Made by a program: the position numbers and the translations under genes
In this document: positions 36,901 to 47,953 of the stretch, piece after piece
Position numbering within the stretch: position 1 is the stretch's first letter
Layout of the letters: every line of letters begins with the position of its first letter
Notes under the pieces: generated by a model
What the model saw: only the letters and a program-made list of their open reading frames with translations
Told to the model about the DNA's origin: nothing
Databases searched by the model: none
DNA from: Paragonimus westermani
Taxonomy: Eukaryota; Platyhelminthes; Trematoda; Plagiorchiida; Troglotrematidae
Length of the DNA stretch: 64,000 nucleotides
Direction of reading: 5' to 3'
NCBI GenBank assembly: GCA_008508345.1
Contig: QNGE01000968.1
Span: 62,001-126,000 of the forward strand

Positions 36901-37897
36901 GAAGGCAGTGATTGCCAAGCAAAAGTTCTCAAGAAGTTCATCCTGAACACCACTAACGCCACCGTTAACCAGTAAAACTGTTTTCTATTCTACACTTGCA
37001 ATGTTGTTCAAAATGTACTTCATCGATCCCAGTGAAGTCAACAACGCGCTCTATCAAACATATGTGAACATTTACTGGTTTTCGCTATTTGTACAGCTGT
37101 TTGTCTAGGCACTTGACTATCAATAGTTTTTTGGCTTACGTTGTAAACTTTATGAAATGCTTCCTCAGTAGATCAGGTAACCTAAGTGCAAATTTTTGTT
37201 CAGCGCTTTTATTACGAATATAAAATTACACACCTGAGGTTACTGGTCTTGAGAGTGCATAATCGTTAAGTTTAGTAATGAATCATCTGTTGTATACATA
37301 CAAATATCGTCTCTGACACATCAAAATAGCTACAGGGAAACAAACCTGTCACGGTAAAATCTTGGCACTTTGAATCTAAAGAAGTCACATCAAACCCTCA
37401 CTATTAGACGTCATCAGGCTGTCAGTTCTTACTGCCTCATCAACGATAACGAAAAATGGCTAGTGTACGAATATACGAATCACGGACACGTAGCACAGAG
37501 CTTCATAGTACAAGAAAACCCCAGAAGAACGCAGAAGACTGTGACCTTTAGTCGAGAATGTATTTGCAGTCAACCCAAAGGCAATCTAACAGACCAGCGT
37601 CTGCGCATATATAGTTTTTGAACAGCCCTGGAAGACCCCACTTGAATTAGTACATTAAAACGGAAGTGGACCAATCGAAGACGGAGGGGAAGTGTGCACC
37701 AGAATTAAGTTCTAGCCCGTTGTGACGCGAAGAAGATAATATTCAAATTCACAAACTAATTTTCAAAGATTTCTCAAAAATTGAACCACTCTTGGGGAAG
37801 ATGAACTTTCTCCAACGGATGGTAATATGGTCGCGCAAAGGGAAGGATAATCTCATCTGTGAGCACCATATGGATTGCTATGAATGGTTTTCTTTAG
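33956..37897. other. Unassigned DNA with a small hairpin
   Basis: Frames at + 34230-34439, + 34919-35104 and + 37370-37621 lack donors or clear acceptors. A (CA)n tract lies at about 35,060-35,080, followed by a purine-rich stretch to about 35,360. The only structured item is the inverted repeat at 35,918-36,012, listed separately. Confidence 0.3.
35918..36012. repeat. Short inverted repeat (hairpin or MITE-like)
   Basis: The 24-base arm at 35,918-35,941 (cctgaaaagaccaattagcc plus taca) and the arm at 35,989-36,012 are inverted copies with two mismatches, separated by 47 bases. A partial third copy of the arm's inner sequence (ggctagttgaacctgaaaag) overlaps the left arm at 35,907-35,926. No target-site duplication is obvious. 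It could be a tiny MITE remnant or a transcript hairpin. Confidence 0.65.
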
Positions 37898-38116
37898 AAA
37901 ATCAACGCAATATTCCACTCGTTGTGGTCCCTCTAATGTGGCGGACACGCCAAACTGTGAAATCACAGTTTCCATTAATCATTCCAGACTCTGTAGGCAT
38001 TCCCCCTGTACCGTGTTGGTTTCCCGGTATATCTTTGCTTGTGAAACTGACAACCTTCCTTCGAAATTAGCCCGTGGGATGAATAACAATGAATTCGAAA
38101 ATTTCACGGGCCCCGA
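37898..38116 (+). CDS. Model A, candidate exon a
   Basis: An acceptor (gctatgaatggttttctttag) ends at 37,897. The frame entering at phase 2 is open for 72 codons and contains RCGPSNVADTPNCEITVSIN, LCRHSPCTVLVSRYIFACET and NNNEFENFTGP, a Cys-rich composition with an N-x-T sequon that would suit an extracellular segment. It can end at a modest donor (CCGA|GTAACA) in phase 2, exactly the entry phase of the next candidate exon at 38,422, or run to the TAA at 38,118. A second frame is also open (beginning NQRNIPLVVVPLMW), so the frame is not certain. Family unknown. Confidence 0.38.
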
Positions 38117-38421
38117 GTAACAGAAAAACCATGCCATACACTAAAGCGCCAGATTGAAAGCCACTCAGCACAGTGGTAGGAGTGAGTTTTGGTTCAGGTG
38201 GCACAGCTGTCCAACTGCCGTCAACGGACTAACGGTGAGTGATCACTCTGGTCACACGAGAAAACTTTTAAACGGCTATCCCTGCACATACGGTTACACT
38301 CACACTTGGTTGGCCCGAAGGAACCACGGGGAAAACCAGTATGAACATGAAACCACCTAACCAACATGTACACCTAACAGGTTAGTAAATTAAACTTCGG
38401 TTTCCTTTTGCGTCGTGTCAG

Positions 38422-38593
38422 TGAGCGCCGACTGGTTAGTCCTGTTCGTGTAGAAACTCTGCCCCTGATGAGCAATTTGTACAATCATGTTCATCTAGTT
38501 TGCAACTTTACTCGATTGGTCCCCATAACGCTAGAACAACCATCTTTTTTTTCTAACTACAATTTGAGTATGAGATTTTATAAAACCCTTATA
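38422..38593 (+). CDS. Model A, candidate exon b
   Basis: Strong acceptor (tccttttgcgtcgtgtcag) ending at 38,421 and donor (ATA|GTAAGC) starting at 38,594. The 172 bases are open from phase 2 to phase 0 and encode 57 residues beginning ERRLVSPVRVETLPLMSNLY and including HLVCNFTRLVPITLEQPS. Both splice sites and both phases agree with the neighbouring candidates (37,898 and 39,482), which is the main support. No domain recognised. Confidence 0.45.
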
Positions 38594-39481
38594 GTAAGCC
38601 ATATCGTTTGTGTTTTTTGTTCTCTTTCCTTAAAATGACGCTTCAACCCGATATTCGCGAAAATGTATACAACGATTTCAATGCAACCTTACTCCAGGTG
38701 TGCTTATCTTCCAGAGATAACCAAAAGTAGTTTTTAGCCGCTTTTTCGACTGTATTGTTTCGACGTGGATCATAATTCTGACTGTTGTAGCCATCGTCAA
38801 TAGAAATAAAGAAATGACGATACGATGAAAAGTAACCAATCTCTGCCGTGTGTGCAATCTTCCGTCGTTCCTTCTCTAATAGTTTATCTGTATCATAGAC
38901 CCCAACAACTCAATAGTGCACCTGAGAAAATCTAGCGAAATCTGCCGAGCATGTAGTCTGTTGTTTCGTCTTCTGGTTTCACATCAAGAATGCTCCCTGC
39001 CCCGAAATCCCACTAGCTGTTTACACTTCCATCCCTACAGTCTACCACTTGACAAGATGTGCGGTTAGCGTTGGCAGCTGAAGTGGTTAATCACTCTGTT
39101 GATTTGAGCGATGGTTGCGTGGTATCGACTTTCGACCTCGTTGCTAATTCTAAGCAGAAATGTAATGCATAGACTCAGAACAGCCTAGCCCAAAATTACA
39201 CACTGCATGCCGAAACATTCACCCTTTTGATCAGAAAATTTGCGCCGAAATGGTTATCTATATTGAACAGAGCGAAAAATGGCCGGTAATGACCATAAAT
39301 TTTGGTAATCTATAAAATTATATCTACAGATCTGCCGAGTTTCAGTCAAAAGAGCAGTTGTCTATTTTCATCTGACCTTATCTCATTGATGAATCAACAT
39401 TTCTACTCCATAGGCTGTTGGCAGTCACTTCACCATCACATATGAAGAATTACTCCAACCACTAATGTTTGCTTCATTCAG

Positions 39482-40027
39482 CCGACTGTGAATTGTGACT
39501 GTTTGCTCGCAAACTCTATAGTTCTCAATAAACATTTAGAGGATGGTGCCACAGACACTTCACAGCACTCTGGTCTAAATATGACTTTTGCCTGGTCTCT
39601 GACACAGTCACAAACAAAAGCATGTGCGCTTGCTCGAATACCGATCGATCCCTATGACGTCTTTCTGGTACCCGTGATTGTAATCATCCTAAGCAAGTTC
39701 TTTCTCGCAGTACCTCTTGACGCTCACTCTCAAGTGGACGTCACGACCGGTTTCGTCCTTGTCTGGAATTACTGGGTAGAAATAGCCGGAGTCGGGGATC
39801 GGACCGGCTATCTTTCATGTCAGGAGTCAACTTTCCTAATCGCTCGGTCATCAACTCTAGTTCTTTCTTGTTATGACTGGCTTCCTGGTACCCTCTATCC
39901 CCGTGTGTATTCAATGTTCATGTTGACTCGGCTCATTCACGTGACCTTGACGCTATTTTCACATATTGGGTACATCATACAATCTTCTTGTTTTCACACA
40001 TACTCTCTATCCATATACTTCTGTTAG
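39482..40027 (+). CDS. Model A, long last open frame running into an antisense SINE
   Basis: An excellent acceptor (taatgtttgcttcattcag) ends at 39,481, and the phase-0 frame is open for 181 codons to TAG 40,025-40,027, the longest open frame in the window. The first about 45 residues (PTVNCDCLLANSIVLNKHLE, then GLNMTFAWSLTQSQ) precede the repeat. From about 39,600 the same frame reads through the reverse complement of a tRNA-headed SINE and gives hydrophobic sequence. The exon could stop earlier at a weak donor, or the SINE could supply the C-terminus and stop codon. Function unknown. Confidence 0.4.
   Translation, partial: PTVNCDCLLANSIVLNKHLEDGATDTSQHSGLNMTFAWSLTQSQTKACALARIPIDPYDVFLVPVIVIILSKFFLAVPLDAHSQVDVTTGFVLVWNYWVEIAGVGDRTGYLSCQESTFLIARSSTLVLSCYDWLPGTLYPRVYSMFMLTRLIHVTLTLFSHIGYIIQSSCFHTYSLSIYFC
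39590..39965 (-). repeat. Third tRNA-headed SINE type (Leu/Ser-tRNA-like), minus strand
   Basis: On the minus strand TGACCGAGCGATTAGG resembles the A-box region of Leu or Ser tRNAs (TGGCCGAGCGGTTAAGG), and GGTCCGATCCCCGACTCC, about 45 bases on, resembles a B-box with the 3' acceptor side. A roughly 200-base body follows (from ggctatttctacccagtaat to the segment containing acgtccacttgagag). Only this one copy is in the window, so its ends are estimates; the borders could be wrong by tens of bases. Confidence 0.5.
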
Positions 40028-40316
40028 TTGTCTGATTTATGTATCTGATTTTGTTATTGACGTTACCATGGTTCCCCTGCATTATTCATCGATCTGCAGA
40101 ATACCATCATTTGTTGTTGACAGCATTCACTTCGACGAACATGATCAGATGGGTCTGCAGGAAGTATGGTCTTTGTTTCTGAACTAAATGTACGTTGACA
40201 CTCGGAAACTTCCAAACGGGCTACGGAACAAAACAACATTGCTCACTTTTGCTGATAATATGAGCGAGTTCCAATACACTTTTTAAAGCGGAGGTCGGTT
40301 GACCACACACAAACGT

Positions 40317-40553
40317 CTAATGGAAGCAGATGATGCCGTTTTTAAAACTAAGGTAGATTGATACACAAAATGGCACTGACAGCCCTCTTGCATTTTGGTC
40401 CATTTGTTTATGAAGTGAATCGTGTGCGACTGGAGTGTTCGGTATCGAAAATAAACCGGCGGACAGTTGACAAAATCCAGGCACTCCGTTCAATGGCGAA
40501 ACTACATATAGAATAATGAACGAGTGATTTGGTACCGGTGGATTGGTTAGCGA
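40317..40553 (-). CDS. Candidate 3'-terminal exon on minus strand
   Basis: On the minus strand a near-ideal acceptor (taacctattcctgctttcag) precedes 40,553. Phase 0 is open for 78 codons from that exact point: SLTNPPVPNHSFIILYVVSP, then NGVPGFCQLSAGLFSIPNT, to a TAG at 40,317. The frame has no ATG, as expected for an internal or last exon. A second frame (ANQSTGTKSLVHYSIC...) is open for 49 codons, so frame choice rests on length. It lies antisense and just downstream of model A. Family unknown. Confidence 0.38.
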   Translation of the reverse strand, partial: SLTNPPVPNHSFIILYVVSPLNGVPGFCQLSAGLFSIPNTPVAHDSLHKQMDQNARGLSVPFCVSIYLSFKNGIICFH

Positions 40554-40889
40554 CTGAAAGCAGGAATAGGTTAACTGTTAAGTCTTTTGGGGTGATCTGT
40601 GGTGACTTGTGGTGAATTATTCCCAAAACCACAGAACATCTGAGGTTTTTCACTTAGTGGCAGATTGTGACCATACGAAACCAGTTATCATACGAAACCT
40701 ACATCAGTGATCGATGTTGCCGGACTTCAATCATTTGGTAGATATGCATCGAAGCACCCGCACCACCGATTCACATCTTCACCATAGGACTTCATTATCC
40801 AAACACCCTGTTGTGCTTCCAAACAGTTGGTCCCGATTATCACTAGCCAACTGGCAGATAACTGTTTGGATTTTATTGTGTCTAATCAG

Positions 40890-40944
40890 CACGAAACACC
40901 TGTTTACTGTAGATCTCGGAACCGACGAATCTGCTATACTACTT
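40890..40944 (+). CDS. Possible small exon
   Basis: An acceptor (ggattttattgtgtctaatcag) and a consensus donor (CTT|GTAAGT) bracket 55 bases open in phase 2 to 0 (TKHLFTVDLGTDESAILL). Another frame is open too. Its exit phase fits the candidate at 42,100. It is short, so only the splice sites support it. Confidence 0.28.
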
Positions 40945-42099
40945 GTAAGTAATTAGTTGCCTCTGCGTGGAACGACCGCACGGCGCCCCATGTCATGGAA
41001 GGTCCAGCGGTAATGGAAAGTAAGGAAAGATGCACACTGAACAAGTTCCCATGAAAATTTAACACAGTAAATTTCTCAGTTGGAAGGAAAACAGTCATTT
41101 TACTAATAAGTCAAAGTTGGCGGAAGTCAATTTATGAAGTTATTACGATTTAGTCATACAACCGTGTCGTTAGTAATGCGTATCGAGATCTCAACAGTAT
41201 AGTCTAAGGTGGCAGGACTCTGAGGTTTACAAAATTATAACAAGTAAGAGGATCCATAACACTTCTGAATAATATAACTTTGAAAAAGGTTTACAGGGCA
41301 CAAATAGTCAGAAACCTTACCAAATATTATAAAATTGGCTGATACGCTACCCAAATCTGAACTTCGCCAGGTGGCACTAAATTATTAATGATTGTGAAGC
41401 ACTTGCGTCCACCAAACACAACTGTGACTGCAACTTCATGAAACGTACTGTGCATGTCTTGCTATAAGCGAAAGTACCAAAAATGGACATCCACCTATGG
41501 TAATTGTTCGTAGGCGACAACATCGACTAGACTGCGTCGGTAAACTTCTTCCACTCAACTGCAACAGTTATCGTGCAATTCCTTAACCATTACTTAGCAT
41601 GACCAAAAAACGCGTTTTCTGTTTTCATATGCTCTAGATATGTACTTCACTTCAGTTGTTATTTGGTCTCGTGATTTCAGAGAGCAGAGAATAACCGTGC
41701 ATATACTGAATTAGTTCTAAAGCTTGAAAATAGTTCTGGATACTACAGTGTTAATAAAGTTAACATTAGTTTGAAAACCACTTCCATATGTTTTTCCATG
41801 GTTGCAGTGTGCCCTTAAGTAATTCCGATGAACCGTGTGACTAAGGTCTAATCCTGTAATAACTTTGCAAACTAGTAGTAATATAGTCAGTCGTCCGGCC
41901 CATTAAATGTCTTTGTCCACTGACCCGAGCAGGCTGACCGTATTCAACCCACGTAAGCCTTGGTATGTCACACGCAAGTTAGTTTTGTGTTACTGAAGCT
42001 GTAGACTTTGCTCTCGGGATAGCTTTGATGATATCCTAGTGCACAAACTTAAGTAAATTCTAGGAACGGTCCCCCTAGACGGTGTGTTTCTTATCCCAG

Positions 42100-42273
42100 T
42101 GCTCCGATCAAATTGTCTGTCTTAGAAAATCTGATGAGTATTCTGACAGGTGGTTGACTCAAGATCTTTTGGTGATCTTGTTCCACCTAATAGTCACAAT
42201 TCAAGATTTCATAGTTCATTGCATACTGGAAAAAGAGAGCTTTACCTCTTTACTAAGCTTCGAATCGTGGTGA
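42100..42273 (+). CDS. Possible exon
   Basis: A strong acceptor (cggtgtgtttcttatcccag) ends at 42,099, and phase 0 is open for 57 codons to TGA: CSDQIVCLRKSDEYSDRWLT, then QDLLVILFHLIVTI. Weak donors exist at GACAG|GTGGTT and CTTTTG|GTGATC, so it may end earlier. It could continue the small exon at 40,890 (phase 0). No domain recognised. Confidence 0.28.
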   Translation, partial: CSDQIVCLRKSDEYSDRWLTQDLLVILFHLIVTIQDFIVHCILEKESFTSLLSFESW

Positions 42274-43051
42274 ACTGAAAGGTATAGTCTGTGTTATTCA
42301 TCTACACATAGTGCAACTTTTTGTTCACGAATTTCAATGGGTGTCAAACTGGACACCATTTTGTCAAGGCAAGCGGGTTCTTTCCTGACTGTTGATCGTG
42401 TTCGTAGCTCAACCTCGTTTGGACTAATTATGTTACCTCAGTTGTTGGATGAACGTTTGCAACTTAAAGGTCAACCTCGACGGACAACCGAATACCGAAT
42501 ATCTTGACTGCGAAATCGATGAACTCACAGTAACACCACCGACCGTCATTCAGACGGTTGTTGGTCCAGGCTCTGTTACGCACAGTGCTCTTATTTAGGT
42601 TTGGGTAGCTTAATATAATTCACCTTTCCGTAATACAGAAACATATTAGCACATTGGAAACGTCGTTAGATAGTTAACCATTTCCAACCACTAAATCACT
42701 GACGTATGTCAAATGAACTTACCTGCCGTTCACCATGCCGTCGATTGTCCAGTTGACAGGCGTTCTTGATTCGATAATTCTCTTTCACTACAATACTATT
42801 TCAACAGGATAAAAAACCAGTCAAGCAGAAATTGTTTACAATGAACCCGTGGCATTTATCATATAATATCAGCGGCTGACCTACCGCTAACTGTAGCGGT
42901 CTGTCACAATAACTGTCAAAGTTCAGTGTGATCACTTTTCGAACCAATCTTGCTCACTTTTTCTCAAGTGTAAAGGTTTCTCGGATTAGCCGAAATGTCA
43001 GTCAATCCGTAAAAGTAGTTTTTCCAATTTATGGCAAACCAAATTTGACAG

Positions 43052-43155
43052 CAGCTCTCAAATTCCAGTCTACCAGATCAGAAAGAAGAAACTACGCCCG
43101 ACTTTCATCCTCCCCAGACTCCACTGGTTGTGTTCATTTCTCTGAATCGCTGGTA
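43052..43155 (+). CDS. Possible exon, frame undetermined
   Basis: An acceptor (ggcaaaccaaatttgacag) and a modest donor (CTG|GTATGA) bracket about 104 bases. All three frames are nearly or fully open, one reading QLSNSSLPDQKEETTPDFHP, another ALKFQSTRSERRNYARLSSS. With no phase anchor the frame cannot be chosen. Confidence 0.25.
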
Positions 43156-46100
43156 TGAACCCCTGTTCTTGTGTTTCTATAGTGCCAACAGTTTGATTAC
43201 TGCTCAAGTGACTAAACTGAACAACTAAATTGGCGCGCCGCCACTTTCAGTCACTATTGCCTTCTAATCAGTCGATATACCTGCGATTAGGACCACTCGC
43301 CACATGGGAGTCACAAACTTTATGGTTTGCTTGACCCAACATTCTTTGTGTACCAGCGGAAGCAATTCTTCCAAGATATTCTACCGTTGAGTTTTGCTGA
43401 TGTATACGACACAAGCTGTGTTGAAATCGTCAAGTGTACTGGTTACTTCTAACCGACCTGCCAATAACAGCCTCTCCATATTGGAACATAACTGATGTTG
43501 CTCATTTGTCACTTTGCCCTCAACCACAACAACTCACATTTTGTGTTGCACTTATCTACGTTCCAACATTCATTGTGCAAAACTTTATCCTGCCTTTCTG
43601 ACTAAATACAAGTCTGTTTGAAACAACAGTGGTCATAAGGTCAGCAGTGCTTATCGGTTAACATGACCAGCTGAATTAATCATCGTTCTGTTGGTCGGCC
43701 ACATTGACACATTTTGTGGAAAGAGTTTGAATGTGTAAAGGGAAACGTTAACATACAAATGGTGCTCACTGCTCATTGCCTGAAACACTATACGGACAGT
43801 GGTAATTTACAAAAAGCTTACCGTTGCTTCAACTGATGCAGATTTATCAGGATATGAAAATGGCTCGCCATCTAACATCTAATGACTTAATATATTTGCT
43901 GAATGGTTAGGAAATAACTGTTTAACTTGTTTGCAATTCACATGGCGGGTGAGCAAAATTAGGAACAGTCCGCCTGAATTCCATAACGGGGGGCTTCCGG
44001 AAATGTCATTTTTTACCTGTCGGTTGCAATATTTGATTGGTCAGATTTGGAACTCCGTTATCATGTTCTACTGAGGGTGGTCAGTAAAATAACCCTTTAT
44101 TTTGGAACGCGTATTTGAAAAACCAGTTGAAGCACCCCAATAGGTACTACAACTGTTTTCTCATTCAAGTCCTGAAACACATCGATCGAGTGGGTACATG
44201 AGATTTGTCCCATACATAATACGGATTAACTTACATAAACGATTGCATAAAAATGGTAGGGACTCAAACGGTTTACCTGTGTAGTATTGCACTAGTGATG
44301 CTTCGAATATCATGCGTACTGAGTGGCAGCAACGAAATTAATCCTGTTCTTTTGCAGAAGATTCCTGTTAGCCTATATGCTTTGAAGTAGCAGACCAAGT
44401 CTATACTAATCCGTTTGATATACAAGGCGGTATTCTAGTTGTGGCTTGTGAGGCAGAATCTCCCCGGGAAACAACTTTCATGGAAAATATTGCCGTTTTT
44501 ATTAAATGACGTGAGCAATAAACTTTTTTTCTTATTCTTATTCACGTAATATACTGGTATGTTAAATGTATCTCCGAACGCACCTGGGGTATGACCGAAA
44601 TTTGAAATACGGAAGTTCGTTCATTATCATTTGCAAGTAGTCTTCAGGTTGGTGGAAGCTTTTTAAAGGAGAGGCGCGTTAAATATCCTGTTTTGCGGGC
44701 AACCCTTCTTGGTCAGGTCGGGACCACAGATTTAGGCTGGCTTACTGAGCGATGTTTCCCGCGTTCGATTTGAATTACACTATTTCCAAGGTTCCGGACA
44801 GTATACAAAATTGGTTGTCTTGAAACAGGAACGTATAAACCGTCCATCATTTCTGAAAATTGATTCAGTGTTCTGTTGTCCGCATGTTATAATCTATTAG
44901 CAACGTATGTTTACAACAAAATTCATGGATGATGAAACTTGCCCATCTTAGAACTATCAGAAGGAACGGTTTCGCATACGGATGACACAAGAGACGAGAT
45001 AGACAAACACACTATCAGGGAATCGGCACGCCTTAAACTTAGTTAAACTGTAAAAGTACACGTGGTTGATGGTGTATTGTTTGAGTTGACTGTATGTCCT
45101 ACAAATGCTCTGTTTTCACCATCCGAATACTGTTGCACCTTCAAAACGCAAATTGGAAGTTGTGTTTTATCAAAAACATTTAGATCACAAATTGTGTCCA
45201 TAATGGAACCAGTCATTTAAGAGGCGTGTGTAATTCCTACACCTGTTACGTCAACAAGTTGGAATAAGCGAACTGATCTTGTGTACAGTTTTGATTATTA
45301 AATCGTGATGTCCAGATCCGTGGACTTTCAGCTATTTTCTTTGATAATGAACATTGCACTCGCGTACTGATCGAATTGCTTCTGGCTGGTGTATACAGTT
45401 CGACTAGTAAGATTTGTGGCTCAAAATATGGGTTATAATGGCGTTGTGCATCAGGCTGACCGTTTTGCTTGCCAGCGTTTTCTCGTCATGCTGATTAAAG
45501 TCATTTGTCCACCTTCTTATAGGATTATATACAGTTCGGCACCCAGCTCGAATAGAACTGGAGTTCCGTTTCATAGTACGGTTTGGAAAAGACAGCGGTT
45601 GTTCAGGTGTTGCTGGTCATAGCAACAATTGGTCTTCCCCCCTTCTATATTCTGCCGTGCCTCAGGTAATATGGGATGTTAGTGGTCTGTGTTCGGTCGA
45701 AATGTTCGTAATTATGGATAGTAGTAGTAGGCTGTTGCTAATTTTTACTCTAGTATGCCTAATTACTTGATTAATAATAGACCAGTCAGTGAACTCACTC
45801 TCTATCTGCAACAAGAATGTCACTCAAATGTTCTGTTTGGTTATACAAAGCTCCGGGCAGCTCTGTTTAGCTCACTTGTCGCCTAATCAAATCCGAACAT
45901 GCATTTACACACAAATCTATTGCAGTGGAATGCTTGACAGGTTGGCGTTTCTCACTTCTACAATGAGTGTTATTGCATAGTACCATCCTTTAAGCAAATA
46001 ATCTCCCCCCAGACCATGCTTCGGATCACTCATGTCCTTCACAGATTGTTTGTCTGTACTAGCGAACAGCTCAATGAGACAAGTGTTTTGACACAATTCT

Positions 46101-46405
46101 GTCACCTAGCCATTCGGGCAACCGACACTCAAATCTAAGACGAACGTAGTACAATGCACATGAATATTTCGACATTATTAGACCAGGTTGCTTATTTCCA
46201 ATCTATCAGAAAATGAGAACCCACTATGTGCACAGCTGATCTTAAATAACGCCCGAGCTGTTGTATGCATTGTTCTGTACATACTGTAACCACGGATTTC
46301 CTTTCCAACATCCACAACTGGACTCAAAATTTCGAGAGTGGTTTTTCGTATATCTTGCTCTCTGTTTATTTTTTTTTTTCTGTCGCCTTATCAACTGAAC
46401 CGGAG
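43156..46405. other. No firmly supported gene
   Basis: One weak candidate exon lies at about 45,527-45,617 (acceptor ccaccttcttatag, donor CAG|GTGTTG). A strong acceptor near 44,357 leads only into frames that stop within a dozen codons. A short GGCGCGCCGCC motif occurs near 43,230. Upstream exons of model B should lie here or further left but were not found. Confidence 0.3.
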
Positions 46406-46585
46406 GTAAGTTGTTTCTACCATTTTGTTCGGAAACTTTGTGATTTTGTCGCTCCTCAGGTTATGTGGCTTCAAATTTTGTGTCAAAAAGTATTCCAGCA
46501 TTTTACGAGCCAACAGTACCACAAACGTTCTGAGGATTTCGGAATTATTTCGATTGATATGGTTAGCACAGTTAAACCCTTTCCG
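46406..46585 (+). CDS. Model B, exon 1 of those found
   Basis: The frame is open in phase 0 and ends at a donor CCG|GTGAGC. Two acceptors are possible: gattttgtcgctcctcag ending at 46,459, giving 42 residues (VMWLQILCQKVFQHFTSQQY then HKRSEDFGIISIDMV), or a poly-T tract plus ggag ending at 46,405, which adds CFYHFVRKLCDFVAPQ in the same frame. The exit phase fits the next exon at 49,507. No start codon is established, so 5' exons are missing. Protein not recognised. Confidence 0.45.
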
Positions 46586-46661
46586 GTGAGCTCTGTGCTA
46601 ATGGAGTGTGAAGTCGTTCAGTAAAGCGAGGTCTTTATTATCGACTTCGCGTGTTCCCACA

Positions 46662-46943
46662 CTACCAACACACGCGTTTTCGGCCGGAATTTCCATCCAC
46701 GATGCAGTGATGGTTTCTATTTAAACGTCGTGCTCGTTTCTGCTTAGTTCTACATGACTGGCTGTCGCTTTCTGTGGTGGATTTTTGCTGGACATTTCTC
46801 GTCCGTTGAGCCGATTTCGTTGAGCTTGAGCTCCTCTGGTTGATCCTGTTGTCAGCAGCCATGGGTTTTGACCATATCTCACTATCGGGTCGAGATATTC
46901 CACTGAGTGTTGAAACAATCTCATCGCGGATTTGGTCACTCAC
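46662..46943 (-). CDS. Basic, Ser-rich open frame on minus strand (weak)
   Basis: A 93-codon frame reads SDQIRDEIVSTLSGISRPDS, then a Ser/Thr/Gln-rich part and a basic tail TKQKRARRLNRNHHC before TAG. A possible acceptor (ctacacaacag) lies just upstream. It is antisense inside the first intron of model B. It has the look of a nuclear or RNA-binding tail, but nothing identifies it. Confidence 0.22.
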   Translation of the reverse strand: MSDQIRDEIVSTLSGISRPDSEIWSKPMAADNRINQRSSSSTKSAQRTRNVQQKSTTESDSQSCRTKQKRARRLNRNHHCIVDGNSGRKRVCW

Positions 46944-47953
46944 TACACTGTTGTGTAGAAAACCTCTCGTCTACTATGCTATCGGATTTTTTCGAGCTTT
47001 CTTTCAGCTACTCAATGACCACCACATCCACCGTCAACTGTGGTATGTTGTGTTTGAACCCTAGCCACGTATAACAAATCGGCACCCAGAATGGAGCTGA
47101 ACGTCCCAAAAGTGTCCGTTATATCACCACCTCTTTACCTGAATGGTTCAGAGGAGAACAAAACGAATCAAGATAATGTGTTGCATTGAGACAGCTCATC
47201 ATAAAAATTTGCGTGGTACATTGCTACCCCTCATCCTAATCGAATTTTATGAAATACTTATTTTCTCCAACTAGCACGCTCCTTGACAATTCAATGCAGC
47301 ACTGATGTACGACTAAAGCAAGACTTGTTGGAAGTATAATTTACTAGCTGACTGTACATTGGAAGCGATCAATATTACTTCACGTTACTATTACACGTCC
47401 GCTGTTAGGAATGTTTCCGGAGGTCATTGTTGTATGAATATCTAAGCTGTACAGTCAGCCTTGCTTCAGTTATCTTTCGTAAATGATTAACGCCCATAGT
47501 TCATGGTGTACGGAATAAATAAATTCAAAATACCATTACTGTAACTCCTATAGTAATGGACGCGATAAAATCTTAACTTTACTAACCAGCGTTACTACTG
47601 AACAGTGCCACGTTTAATTTTATTAAACCAAGATGTAACGGACCTGACTACAAACACACGCATCAAACTGCGTACAAAAGTGTTGGCTACCAGTCCAGAT
47701 GGAACACACTCAGTTCCAGCGTTCCGGTTGTGTTTAGACCTGTGAGGAGAAAAAGTAAGTAGCCTAACAGCCGGTTTTATTTCCAAAACTGTCCCCATCT
47801 TATCTCCCCATACCTGACCACTAAAGGGACCGATGATGATGGACGTTCTTTCTGCTCACCTTCCACTCTGTGATTTTAGGTGAGTCAAAATGGACACCAG
47901 TTTAGCCGAGACACCTCAGCCAATATCTTATCAAATTGGTCAAAGTGATTCAG

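Noticed and set aside
44330..44400. Strong splice acceptor (cctgttcttttgcag)
   Set aside because: All three downstream frames stop within about a dozen codons and no donor follows.
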